A stretch of 25,819 bases of DNA. It comes from CAVVIO01 sp963748095 (GTDB lineage Bacteria; Bacteroidota; Bacteroidia; Bacteroidales; UBA10428). The notes below the pieces were generated by a model, which did no database searches, was not told the origin of the DNA, and was given only the letters and a program-made list of their open reading frames with translations. Shown here in pieces: positions 6,958-13,956 of the stretch (positions are counted from its first letter, which is position 1; each line of letters opens with the position of its first letter). Location: assembly GCA_963748095.1 (NCBI GenBank), contig CAVVIO010000043.1, positions 1 through 25,819 of the forward strand, in the 5' to 3' direction. The translations under genes and the position numbers were made by a program.

Positions 6958-7998
6958 TTATAAAAATCCATATTTATCAACCACAAATATCAAAAATAAA
7001 GATAATGAAAACGCAACTATTGGTGCGATCAGCCACATTATAAAAAATTTTCTGACTTCTGTCTTTTTGAAAATATTTTTGGTTCCTAATTTTGCAACGC
7101 CTATACCCAGAATTGCAGCAACATTCAGTTGAACTAACGAAGTTGGAATCCCTTTGGTTAAAGATGCTAACAGTAATAAACTAGCTGATACGAAAGCTAT
7201 TATAACAGCTTCAAACTTTCCAAACAATACAATTTCTTTTCCCGTGTTTTTCAAAATCTTATATCCGAAAATAGAACTTCCTATTCCAAAACATGGCGCG
7301 ACAATCAAAGTAGATAATATCATTATTAAAATAAAATTTTCATTTACTGATATATTAAGTTCATTTGCAGTCATTGATGCAATTGGTCCGGCTGCATTAG
7401 CAACATTATTAGCACCAATAGAAAAAGCAACATATAATGACATTACAACTAATAAACCATTCCAGATGGGTTTAAGGTTTTCGTTTTGAGCTCTTGGTAG
7501 GGTATATCCCCTTTTTCGCATTGGACGATAAATATATTTCCCAATAATTAAACTGATGAAAAAGGAAATTATTGGTAAGATAAACCAGGTTGGAATTATT
7601 TCAAAAAATAACTTATCAGTATTTAAGGCATTGAAATACATGGCAACTGCACTTATTGACAATACAGTTGATTGACTTGTAGATTGAGGAATTCCGGCTA
7701 AATTTGCAATTAACAGTGAAATAGCCACAGAAAAAAGAATAATTGAAACAACTGTAAAGGACATCAATTCAGAAGATAATAAACCTTTTCCAATAGTTGC
7801 AGCTGTTCCTTTTCCTGCGATAATTGCCCCCAAAAAAACCATTATTCCAAATAATCCCGGAATTAAACTTTTTCTAATGACATTAGCTCCATAAGCCGCT
7901 GAAAAAGCCGGAGCAGTTCCACTTCCACCCATAGTAATCGCTAAAAACATTGCAATAATAAATGGAATTAACAAGTGGTTCAATAATGGTGAAATCAT
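6958..7998 (-). CDS. PiT-superfamily anion permease, CysP-like (sulfate or phosphate)
   Basis: This membrane protein of 346 residues has the internal duplication of the PiT family. The second half carries AFSIGANNVANAAGPIAS, the PiT signature GANDVANA with one change. The first half has a degenerate counterpart, MGGSGTAPAFSAAYGANVI. GIPQSTSQSTV and GIPTSLVQLNVAAILGIGVA are the matching loops of the two halves. Recalled from memory, Bacillus subtilis CysP, a sulfate permease of this family, has the same length and the same pattern (IGASGAA, LGIPLSTSE, AGMNNVANAVGP, GMPVPLAQ). Sulfate is therefore at least as likely as phosphate. No sulfate-assimilation or phosphate genes are adjacent. The promoter of truncated repeat copy D lies about 190 nt upstream. 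The gene is a single unit. Confidence 0.88.
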   Translation of the reverse strand: MISPLLNHLLIPFIIAMFLAITMGGSGTAPAFSAAYGANVIRKSLIPGLFGIMVFLGAIIAGKGTAATIGKGLLSSELMSFTVVSIILFSVAISLLIANLAGIPQSTSQSTVLSISAVAMYFNALNTDKLFFEIIPTWFILPIISFFISLIIGKYIYRPMRKRGYTLPRAQNENLKPIWNGLLVVMSLYVAFSIGANNVANAAGPIASMTANELNISVNENFILIMILSTLIVAPCFGIGSSIFGYKILKNTGKEIVLFGKFEAVIIAFVSASLLLLASLTKGIPTSLVQLNVAAILGIGVAKLGTKNIFKKTEVRKFFIMWLIAPIVAFSLSLFLIFVVDKYGFL

Positions 7999-8119
7999 AT
8001 TCCTGATCTATTAATTTATGTCTGTTCTTATTATGTTGGGTAACTGAATTATATCCAATACTTTTTTTAAGTTTATCATATATCTTACTTGTTGCTTTCA
8101 AATGTGCCCTGATTATTTA

Positions 8120-8240
8120 TGAAAAACAGTAACGGTATTAACTATATCTGCCTGCAATTTTTCCCCAATATTTAATTTCCGTTCGATTATTAAATGTAAA
8201 GGATATTCAAATAAATAGCAAATTAATTTTATCAACTTTC
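8120..8240 (-). repeat. dispersed repeat, copy D (right third only)
   Basis: ATATCTGCCTGCAATTTTTC, CCGTTCGATTATTAAATGTA, GGATATTCAAATAAATAGCA and AATTAATTTTATCAACTTTC match the right third of copy C base for base over long runs. The left two thirds are absent; unrelated sequence leads from here to the permease start. The promoter end is kept. Confidence 0.8.
8191..8222 (-). promoter_or_regulatory. Bacteroidetes-type promoter in repeat copy D
   Basis: Minus-strand TTTG (8222-8219), 20 nt, then TACATTTA (8198-8191). It lies about 190 nt upstream of the PiT-family permease and is the only clear promoter for it. Confidence 0.6.
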
Positions 8241-8290
8241 GGGCAGACAGGTAAAGAAAATGTTTTCTGTCTTTTTATGCCGGGCTTGTT

Positions 8291-8330
8291 GTCTGAACAG
8301 GATTTAAAGGATTTATTTGATGGACAGGAT
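8291..8330. repeat. degenerate GGATTTA-type repeat
   Basis: GTCTGAACAGGATTTAAAGG followed by ATTTATTTGATGGACAGGAT contains three spaced AGGAT(TTA) units. Strings of this type (a TCTGAA-CAGGATTTA start followed by further GGATTTA units) occur, to my knowledge, as scattered noncoding repeats in Bacteroidota and related genomes. The surrounding spacer 8241-8361 has no recognisable gene. Confidence 0.45.
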
Positions 8331-8361
8331 GAATGTGTGAATAAAGTATATGTATTAAAAG

Positions 8362-8384
8362 GATGTGGGTTACAAACCCACATC
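8362..8384 (-). terminator. perfect 10-bp hairpin after the PEGA lipoprotein gene
   Basis: GATGTGGGTT (8362-8371) and AACCCACATC (8375-8384) pair perfectly around a 3-nt loop. On the minus strand the hairpin lies about 80 nt after the lipoprotein stop and is followed by CCTTTTAATA. It is probably a terminator, although the U-tract is short. Confidence 0.55.
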
Positions 8385-8465
8385 TGCCGGGGAAAACACC
8401 AAAACGGAAACGAGATGCTGAATGCAACCACATTCCCCACACTTGCCTATATTGGCTGGCATCTG

Positions 8466-8966
8466 TTACTTTTTAACTAATTGCCCTACTTTTTCCCATC
8501 CAGGATTTATGTTTAATGCAACAGCAATAACGATATTATCATCCTGGTGTTGAATAGTCGCAGATTCTTTACCCAATGTTGCAATTACTTGGTCTGGTGT
8601 CAATTTATACATACTTCCACTTGCTGCATCTATAATAATTCCAACCAATCCTCCAAAAATAAGATTCCCAAAGAACCATCCATCAACGGTTCTTTTAACT
8701 TTTATTTCATAAGGATAATAACCTTCTAAATCAATCTTCACATTGTATTCCTTTTTAACAGTAGACTCTCCTTTTAATCGCCCAATTCTTTTTAATTCCA
8801 CTGATGTAGGTGTGGTTCCATAATCTTTTCCGTCTATGTAGACCTTTGCTCCTGATGGTTGACTTGAAAAATTTACCAATTGTTTATTTCCATGAATAAT
8901 TGCAGCACAATTTGTCATTAAAAGTGCCAGTAAAATAATTCCCATCTTTGAAATCATACTTTTCAT
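8466..8966 (-). CDS. PEGA-domain lipoprotein
   Basis: This protein of 166 residues has a lipoprotein signal, MKSMISKMGIILLALLMTNC, with the lipobox cysteine at residue 20. Residues about 31-85 are a PEGA-type domain: VNFSSQPSGAKVYIDGKDYG, then TTPTSVELKR and, after an insert, YNVKIDLEGYYPYEIKVKR, ending where the polypeptide turns back. A glycine-rich hydrophobic stretch follows (GWFFGNLIFGGLVGIIIDAA), with SGSMYKLTPDQV, a tail common in PEGA lipoproteins of this phylum. PEGA domains sit in surface-anchored proteins; no enzymatic role is known. Mature protein should be attached to the outer or inner membrane by its lipid. It stands alone, with repeat copy E about 240 nt upstream. Confidence 0.85.
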   Translation of the reverse strand: MKSMISKMGIILLALLMTNCAAIIHGNKQLVNFSSQPSGAKVYIDGKDYGTTPTSVELKRIGRLKGESTVKKEYNVKIDLEGYYPYEIKVKRTVDGWFFGNLIFGGLVGIIIDAASGSMYKLTPDQVIATLGKESATIQHQDDNIVIAVALNINPGWEKVGQLVKK

Positions 8967-9202
8967 AATTTAATTTTAAGAGTTAAACATTTATTTTATT
9001 TAGAATTATATTGATTCAGCTAATTATTATATACACTTGTTCGAGTTTTATAGTCAAGAATGAGATTTAGCTCATATATCATTCATATATTGAATTGTTT
9101 TAATGTTCTATTCAAATCAAATTTCACTTTTTAATTCGTTAGTCGGCTTTAATCTTAGTTGATTATCAACTTGAATGCAATTTTAGCACGTGTAATTGCT
9201 GC
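8967..9202. other. AT-rich spacer upstream of the PEGA lipoprotein gene
   Basis: Very AT-rich sequence between the lipoprotein start and repeat copy E. I found no ORF of note and no clear TTTG-N20-TAnnTTTG pair closer to the gene than the one in copy E. Confidence 0.4.
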
Positions 9203-9475
9203 TAAACATACGCATAACCGTACCTGTCTTTATACCTATTATAGCACATGTGTTTTAAGTTTGTAACTTCCAGATTTACCTAATCCATTCAGAATTTATG
9301 GTATATGGTTAGTACATTTTTCATGGTTAAATTTTCTTTTTATTATCCGTTTGGTTAACCGTTTGTAAACGGCTTAGCTATATATCTGCTTTCGATTAAA
9401 ATAAAATTTTCTCCCAACTTCAAATTACCGTTTACGGCCTAAATGTAAAAGATATTTTGGGAAAAAGCAAATTTT
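9203..9475 (-). repeat. dispersed repeat, copy E (diverged, near full length)
   Basis: It shares AAACATACGCATAACCGTAC, CTGTCTTTATACCTATTATA, GCACATGTGTTTTAAGTTTG, TCCATTCAGAATTTATGGTA, GTTAACCGTTTGTAAACGG and GGGAAAAAGCAAATTTTC with copies B and C but is more diverged. CCGTTT-GT-AAACGG forms a small hairpin here and is partly kept in C. The spacer from its right end to the CHU_C gene (9476-9591) has no gene I can recognise. Confidence 0.8.
9440..9471 (-). promoter_or_regulatory. Bacteroidetes-type promoter in repeat copy E
   Basis: Minus-strand TTTG (9471-9468), 20 nt, then TACATTTA (9447-9440). The boxes and spacing are the same as in copies C and D although the surrounding copy has diverged. 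It points toward the PEGA lipoprotein gene, about 470 nt away. Confidence 0.55.
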
Positions 9476-9591
9476 CAGGGCGTGACAATGTAAACAGGGG
9501 AAACCGTTTGATATAGTTCCTGCGATTGATACCGGGGTACGGAAAACATGTTTGCACCAACCGGAGGTATGTTGAAAAATATCAGGCTACA

Positions 9592-10173
9592 CTATCTGAT
9601 CAATTGTACACTCCCGCTGAATTCCCTGGTTTCTTCATTAAGGAATTTGGCCTGAATGATATAAAAATAATTACCCGCTGCAAGCCGATTACCATCCATA
9701 TCCCTGCCATCCCAGTAATTGTACAATCCGGATTGTTCAAATATTTTTCGTGCTTTGTCGTTATAAAAATCAGCTTTTAAGTTTATAACACCTTTATATA
9801 TAATAAAAAGCGCATCATTTATTCCGTCCCCATTAGGTGTAAAAGCTTCGGGAACTGATACTTCATATTCGCAATGCCTGCAATCAAAGTAAGTTACCTG
9901 TGAAAAACCGGAGTCGATGGAGTAAATTCCTGGCGTGTCAATTATAATACTATCTCCTGTTTCACCGGTTGACCATTTAATGTTGGAATTATATTCCGGC
10001 GGGATTGATAAAATTGTTTCGGCACCATCGAAAATGCAGCAATCGACAGTTTCACCACCGATATAGGCAACGTAAACAATTTTTCCGGGTTGCTTATCCT
10101 TTTCTTCAAATCCCGTATCTTTTGTACAAGCTATCAGACTTACAAACAGTGTAAAAAATAGTAATTTTTTCAT
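9592..10173 (-). CDS. small lipoprotein with CHU_C (type B T9SS) C-terminal domain
   Basis: This protein of 193 residues has the lipobox SLIAC, cysteine at residue 16. Residues about 40-105 resemble the Ig/PKD-like segment that often precedes a gliding-type domain, with NIKWSTGETGDSIIIDTPG and the cysteines of FDCRHCEY. Residues about 106-193 are a CHU_C domain: VPEAFTPNGDGINDALFI, YNYWDGRDMDGNRLAAGNYF and a terminal beta hairpin ending SGSVQLIR. CHU_C is the type B sorting signal that sends proteins through the type IX secretion system. The gene follows a PorP/SprF-like gene by 4 nt, the usual partner for type B cargo. Being a lipoprotein with almost no other domain makes it a minimal cargo. 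Confidence 0.88.
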   Translation of the reverse strand: MKKLLFFTLFVSLIACTKDTGFEEKDKQPGKIVYVAYIGGETVDCCIFDGAETILSIPPEYNSNIKWSTGETGDSIIIDTPGIYSIDSGFSQVTYFDCRHCEYEVSVPEAFTPNGDGINDALFIIYKGVINLKADFYNDKARKIFEQSGLYNYWDGRDMDGNRLAAGNYFYIIQAKFLNEETREFSGSVQLIR

Positions 10174-10177
10174 GATC

Positions 10178-11104
10178 TCAGAAGTGTAATTGAGTGTTGA
10201 ATCCTATGACAGCGATTTTATTGGTTTTAATAAGTTTGTTTATAGGAAAACCTGCAGATCCGCCAATTTCCAGTTTATTAAATAATAATCGGCCATAATG
10301 CAGAATGATGATCCTCATATTTTCGCATGAAAGGCCTGCCGTATAGGTTTCTTCATGATTAAAATATACAGAAGGGCTGAATTCAGGGGATATGTATCTT
10401 ACTTTCGTTACCTCAAGTATGGGTTGAATGTTCCATTTCTGCGACATCTTAATATCAATACCTGCAGTACAGTTAAATTCGAAAGGTAACGTGTAGGGGA
10501 CATTAAAAACCGATTGATTATCACTTCTGTATTTTTTAGAAAGCTGCATTATATTGCGTATGGCAGCGCCTGCGAAAAATGATTTGTATTCGAACCATAA
10601 ACCGGTATTCAGATTGATGAATTTTTTCCTGGTGTTATCGTATTTACGGATCAGTGCATCTGCGGGGTCTAAAGTGGAAAGGCTTGTGAGATCCCCGAAA
10701 GCCATTATGTTATAGTTAAACCAATCTGTTCCCCAGCTTAACCGGGCATTTTTTCCTATCCGGAAATGAAAAGCGTATGAGAGATCAATAGTATGGGTTG
10801 TTATTTCGTTATCGGAATTAATATTGTAATAAAAGCCAAAACCGAAAAATTTTTTCTTTCCAACGGCCATATCGTAAGCCATATTGATAGTGATGGGATG
10901 AAAGGTGCTGAATGGCCAGTCATAATGAGAACGCAGATAAATCCTTTTAATGCCATTTATTCCGGTATAAGCAGGATTGTAAGTGAAACTGTTCTGAAAC
11001 AGGTCGCCGTTTTTATTCAACAGAGATTCCTGATTTTGTGAAAAACCGGTAAAACATTCGAATAAAAAGGCCATTGAAAGAATAAAATGTATAAGCTTGT
11101 TCAT
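10178..11104 (-). CDS. PorP/SprF-family outer-membrane protein (T9SS-associated)
   Basis: This protein of 308 residues has a signal peptide (cleavage near residue 22, GFSQ). SFTYNPAYTGINGIKRIYLR is the typical start of the PorP/SprF family, followed by alternating beta strands ending in FNTQLHF, an aromatic C-terminal strand as in outer-membrane barrels. Family members act with the type IX secretion system; SprF-type members are needed for export or anchoring of a specific CHU_C-bearing partner. The CHU_C lipoprotein gene lies 4 nt downstream and is almost certainly co-transcribed, so the pair is probably a dedicated carrier and cargo. The cupin gene ends 80 nt upstream and may or may not share the transcript. 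Confidence 0.9.
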   Translation of the reverse strand: MNKLIHFILSMAFLFECFTGFSQNQESLLNKNGDLFQNSFTYNPAYTGINGIKRIYLRSHYDWPFSTFHPITINMAYDMAVGKKKFFGFGFYYNINSDNEITTHTIDLSYAFHFRIGKNARLSWGTDWFNYNIMAFGDLTSLSTLDPADALIRKYDNTRKKFINLNTGLWFEYKSFFAGAAIRNIMQLSKKYRSDNQSVFNVPYTLPFEFNCTAGIDIKMSQKWNIQPILEVTKVRYISPEFSPSVYFNHEETYTAGLSCENMRIIILHYGRLLFNKLEIGGSAGFPINKLIKTNKIAVIGFNTQLHF

Positions 11105-11184
11105 ATGATCGGTAGTATTGTCTGTGTGTAAAAATAGTAATCATCATTGTAAATGAAGTCATTTGCTTCGGATAGCATCCGTTT

Positions 11185-11544
11185 TTACAATCTGTCAGGT
11201 TTATCCTGGGTAAGTTCGTTCCTTACATTTCCGGTATTTATCACGGTTGCGGGTTCGAATAAAAGCACATGTGCTTCATCTTCGGCAATTGGCCGGTGGT
11301 TCACACCCCTGGGAATAATGATAAATTCCCCTTCGTTCACTTCTGTTATGTTGTCACCAAAGTCCATTTTCAGGGAACCTTTGATAACGAGGAACAATTC
11401 ATCTTCATGGTCATGCTTGTGCATTACAAATTCCCCTTTTATCTTAACCAGTCGTACCTGCTGATTATTTAGCTCACCTACAACGGCTGGTTTCCAGTAA
11501 TCTGTAATCAGATCGAACTTTTCTTTTATATTTACTTTATCCAT
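11185..11544 (-). CDS. single-domain cupin protein
   Basis: This protein of 119 residues forms one cupin barrel. Motif 1 is GEFVMHKHDHEDELFLVIKG with metal ligands H42, H44 and E49; motif 2 is EGEFIIIPRGVNHRP with H83. This is the complete His3Glu metal site of the cupin_2 family. Substrates of such small cupins range from sugars to aromatic compounds and cannot be read off here. It starts 22 nt after the pectinesterase-like gene and the two are probably one transcript, which suggests a role in processing the released carbohydrate, though that is inference only. Confidence 0.87.
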   Translation of the reverse strand: MDKVNIKEKFDLITDYWKPAVVGELNNQQVRLVKIKGEFVMHKHDHEDELFLVIKGSLKMDFGDNITEVNEGEFIIIPRGVNHRPIAEDEAHVLLFEPATVINTGNVRNELTQDKPDRL

Positions 11545-11566
11545 TTTAAATTAAAAACAAGTTATG

Positions 11567-13405
11567 TTATTGAACGGTTAATTTTATGATACGACTTGTA
11601 ACATTACCTGAGCTATTCTCTATAGTGACACTATAATTGCCTTCATTATCAGGACTTACAGACTTTATACCAAGAACCGGATTTGTTGCCCCTTTAATAA
11701 TCTGTCCATTAATAAACCATTGATAGTTAGCTTCGGGGACGGCAGCTGCTTTTACACTGAATCTAACAGCCTGTCCTTTTTCAGCCACTACTGCTTTTGG
11801 TTGTGAAAGAATAACCGGACCCATTTTTGGTGTCCAGCCGCCGAGTACAAAAGTAGGGTTACTATAGCTGGCAATAATCGCTGAATCTTTCTCTATTGTT
11901 AATTGTCGGGAAACGGGATTCCGCCGGCTCACATCAACCGGTTTACCGTTTCCCAGACTGGTGCTGTTATACTCCCAATAATGAATATTGGAAGTATTGT
12001 TGCCTTCCACACCCCATCCCACAGGATCGATGCCCTCCAGGACACAATTAAGTAAAACTGCCTCGCAATAGGGATAACCCTTTCCTTTGTTGTCAGATGT
12101 GCGGGCAATATACGTGTTGCCAGGTCCGGACATTTTAAATATGCAATTCAGAAAGACATTACCATGGTTTGCTTCCGTGTTACGAATCCACATATGCGGG
12201 CCGGAAGTTGAGATGAGTTCGCAATTATTGAAGAATGCCGGTCCGCGTCCAAGAACATTGTCTCCTAATCCTTTGATTTGTGAATCGGTCAGGTACACCG
12301 GGCCATTAATCTGTAAGGCGTCTCCTGAGCCTTCAATAGTAACATTGCTTACTATATTCTTCTTCCCCATCAGAAGAAGGCCTTCGGCCTGGGCCGGCTT
12401 TTCATTGATGGATTTAATCGTGAAATTGACAAGATAAATACCACTTGAATTATCTCCCATGAAAGCAGCACGACGGGAAGGAAAAGTCCCCGGCCATTCA
12501 TTGGTTGCTATATTTGCCGGATGTGGATTAAAAACTTCATTATTTGCATAGCACACTACCACTTTATCCCTATTCTCACCTAAAAACGTAACATTTGTCT
12601 TGTTGCGGAAATAAACGATCTCCTCATAGATTCCGTTTTTAATGAAAATTGTTACACGATTGGGATTGTAGTCGGGAATGAAATCAATAGCTCCCTGTAC
12701 CGTATTGAAATCACCTGTGCCGTCTCCCGATACAACGAGTAGTTTTGCACCGGCAGGAGGAGGTGTCTTTTTTGTTGAAAAAGTCCATTCTTTTTTCCCG
12801 GAGATCCCGGAAAAGCTGCCGTCATTCAGTTTCAAAACACCTGGATCGACCTGTACGTAATATGTTTTATTATAGTCCAGAAGATTGTTATGCAGGTATA
12901 TCGTGGCAGTGCTGTCATGAATGATTACAGGATAAAAGTGAAATGCATCGGTAAATCCTCCGATAATGGTAAGCTGAAAGGTATCAGGGGTAAGAAGAGC
13001 AGCTCCGGATGGAGTTCCCGGTTTTGTATTTGCATTGGTGAAGTTACCAGACACATATTCATAAGGAACCGGGGTGTAAGGTACCCGTTTCCTGTTGGGA
13101 GTTGTCGGCCCGGGGGGGATGCTCAGGTTTAGTGAATCAACAAGCCGGTTATCTGCAGCGTCATAAATACGAATTTTTCCTGAATTGCCTAAAATTGGTT
13201 CACCGGGGAAAGTAAGTTTAAGATGCGTGTCAGGATTAACATTCGACGCATTATTTTCAGGAAACATAATAACAATGTTTGACTTAACTGACGATGCCTG
13301 AGAATACACAAAAGATGAAACTGATAACCCTGAAAGTATTAAATAAACAGATAATGTTAATTGAACTCTAATCACCTTCATTACATAACTTTTATCCTTT
13401 ATCAT
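11567..13405 (-). CDS. secreted pectinesterase-family (CE8-like) protein with Ig-like domains
   Basis: This protein of 612 residues has a signal peptide; ATG 13405 or 13381 (MKVIRVQLTLSVYLILSGLS) could be the start. Residues about 43-210 form a Big_5-type Ig-like domain (FPENNASNVNPDTHLKLTF to WTFSTK). Residues about 220-525 are a right-handed beta helix of pectinesterase type: GDGTGDFNTVQGAIDFIP, GIYEE (258-262), QAEGL (339-343, usual QAVAL), GDALQ (361-365, usual QDTL), GDNVLG (380-385, usual DFIFG) and HYWEYNS (475-481). The last 80 residues are another Ig-like domain. The carboxylate at D381 is kept, but several canonical active-site strings are altered, so de-esterification of pectin is likely but not certain. 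It lies between two cupin genes; the KdgF-like one is 70 nt upstream. Confidence 0.85.
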   Translation of the reverse strand: MIKDKSYVMKVIRVQLTLSVYLILSGLSVSSFVYSQASSVKSNIVIMFPENNASNVNPDTHLKLTFPGEPILGNSGKIRIYDAADNRLVDSLNLSIPPGPTTPNRKRVPYTPVPYEYVSGNFTNANTKPGTPSGAALLTPDTFQLTIIGGFTDAFHFYPVIIHDSTATIYLHNNLLDYNKTYYVQVDPGVLKLNDGSFSGISGKKEWTFSTKKTPPPAGAKLLVVSGDGTGDFNTVQGAIDFIPDYNPNRVTIFIKNGIYEEIVYFRNKTNVTFLGENRDKVVVCYANNEVFNPHPANIATNEWPGTFPSRRAAFMGDNSSGIYLVNFTIKSINEKPAQAEGLLLMGKKNIVSNVTIEGSGDALQINGPVYLTDSQIKGLGDNVLGRGPAFFNNCELISTSGPHMWIRNTEANHGNVFLNCIFKMSGPGNTYIARTSDNKGKGYPYCEAVLLNCVLEGIDPVGWGVEGNNTSNIHYWEYNSTSLGNGKPVDVSRRNPVSRQLTIEKDSAIIASYSNPTFVLGGWTPKMGPVILSQPKAVVAEKGQAVRFSVKAAAVPEANYQWFINGQIIKGATNPVLGIKSVSPDNEGNYSVTIENSSGNVTSRIIKLTVQ

Positions 13406-13475
13406 ACTGATTCTTAAATGTTATAAATTTTTTCATTTGGAGTATCAAAATGACAATTTTTAAAAATTGGAAATC

Positions 13476-13811
13476 TTAATTTTTCGGTTTATACCTGTCC
13501 TTATCAGCAAAAAAATCCATCACATACGTCTTTTTCTTAAAAGAAGCCGAGTGCAGTACATGTGCCGGAATAAAGTAAGTATCGCCCTTGCGGTAGGTTT
13601 TCCGTTCACCACCTATAGTAAGTTCCATTTCACCATCTAATACCACTCCCCACTGAGCGCCATGCTCGTGTTCGGCAACATCGCCTATGGGTTCGATCTC
13701 GAAAAAAACAGTCTGCTGGTTCTCTCCCTGCAGTATCCACCCTTTCAATCCTTTGAAGGGTACATCTGCTTCGGGGAGTTGCGTAATGATTTCGGGGTAA
13801 AAATTTTTCAT
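13476..13811 (-). CDS. KdgF-like cupin protein
   Basis: This single cupin domain has 111 residues. Motif 1 is VAEHEHGAQWGVVLDGEMEL with H48, H50 and Q53; the glutamine replaces the usual glutamate, as in KdgF. Motif 2 is KGDTYFIPAHVLHSA with H87. The end MDFFADKDRYK matches the D-F---R/DRY tail of KdgF proteins. KdgF linearises the unsaturated uronates released from pectin and alginate. The spacing from second histidine to glutamine is 2 residues shorter than I recall for KdgF, so the assignment is tentative. It is encoded 70 nt upstream of the pectinesterase-like gene on the same strand, which supports a uronate-related role. Confidence 0.8.
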   Translation of the reverse strand: MKNFYPEIITQLPEADVPFKGLKGWILQGENQQTVFFEIEPIGDVAEHEHGAQWGVVLDGEMELTIGGERKTYRKGDTYFIPAHVLHSASFKKKTYVMDFFADKDRYKPKN

Positions 13812-13864
13812 GGTTTTTCGTTTTTATCTTTTAAAAATTTTCAATCGAAGTAAGTCTTTCTTTT

Positions 13865-13919
13865 CCCAATATTCCAACATCCCAACATTCCATGCATCCA
13901 ATTTTCCAGTATTCCAAAT
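13865..13919. repeat. imperfect tandem repeat of ATTCCA units
   Basis: About six short units of 7-9 nt ending in TTCCA or TCCCA (CCCAATATTCCAACATCCCA, then ACATTCCATGCATCCA, then ATTTTCCAGTATTCCA). It lies in the spacer upstream of the KdgF-like gene. No coding content is evident. Confidence 0.6.
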
Positions 13920-13956
13920 CTCAAGTTAAGAACATGCATATCTCAACCTGGATCAA

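Noticed and set aside
7883..8101. 72-codon minus-strand frame (MKATSKIYDKL...) overlapping the permease start
   Set aside because: Most of it runs out of frame through the permease gene; no family similarity is evident and the permease frame is clearly the coding one.
1080..9475. Reading the dispersed repeats as ordinary integron attC sites
   Set aside because: They are about 300 bp, carry a promoter, lack a clear pair of R boxes flanking a folded site, and no integrase gene is visible. The cassette-array idea is kept only as a hypothesis.
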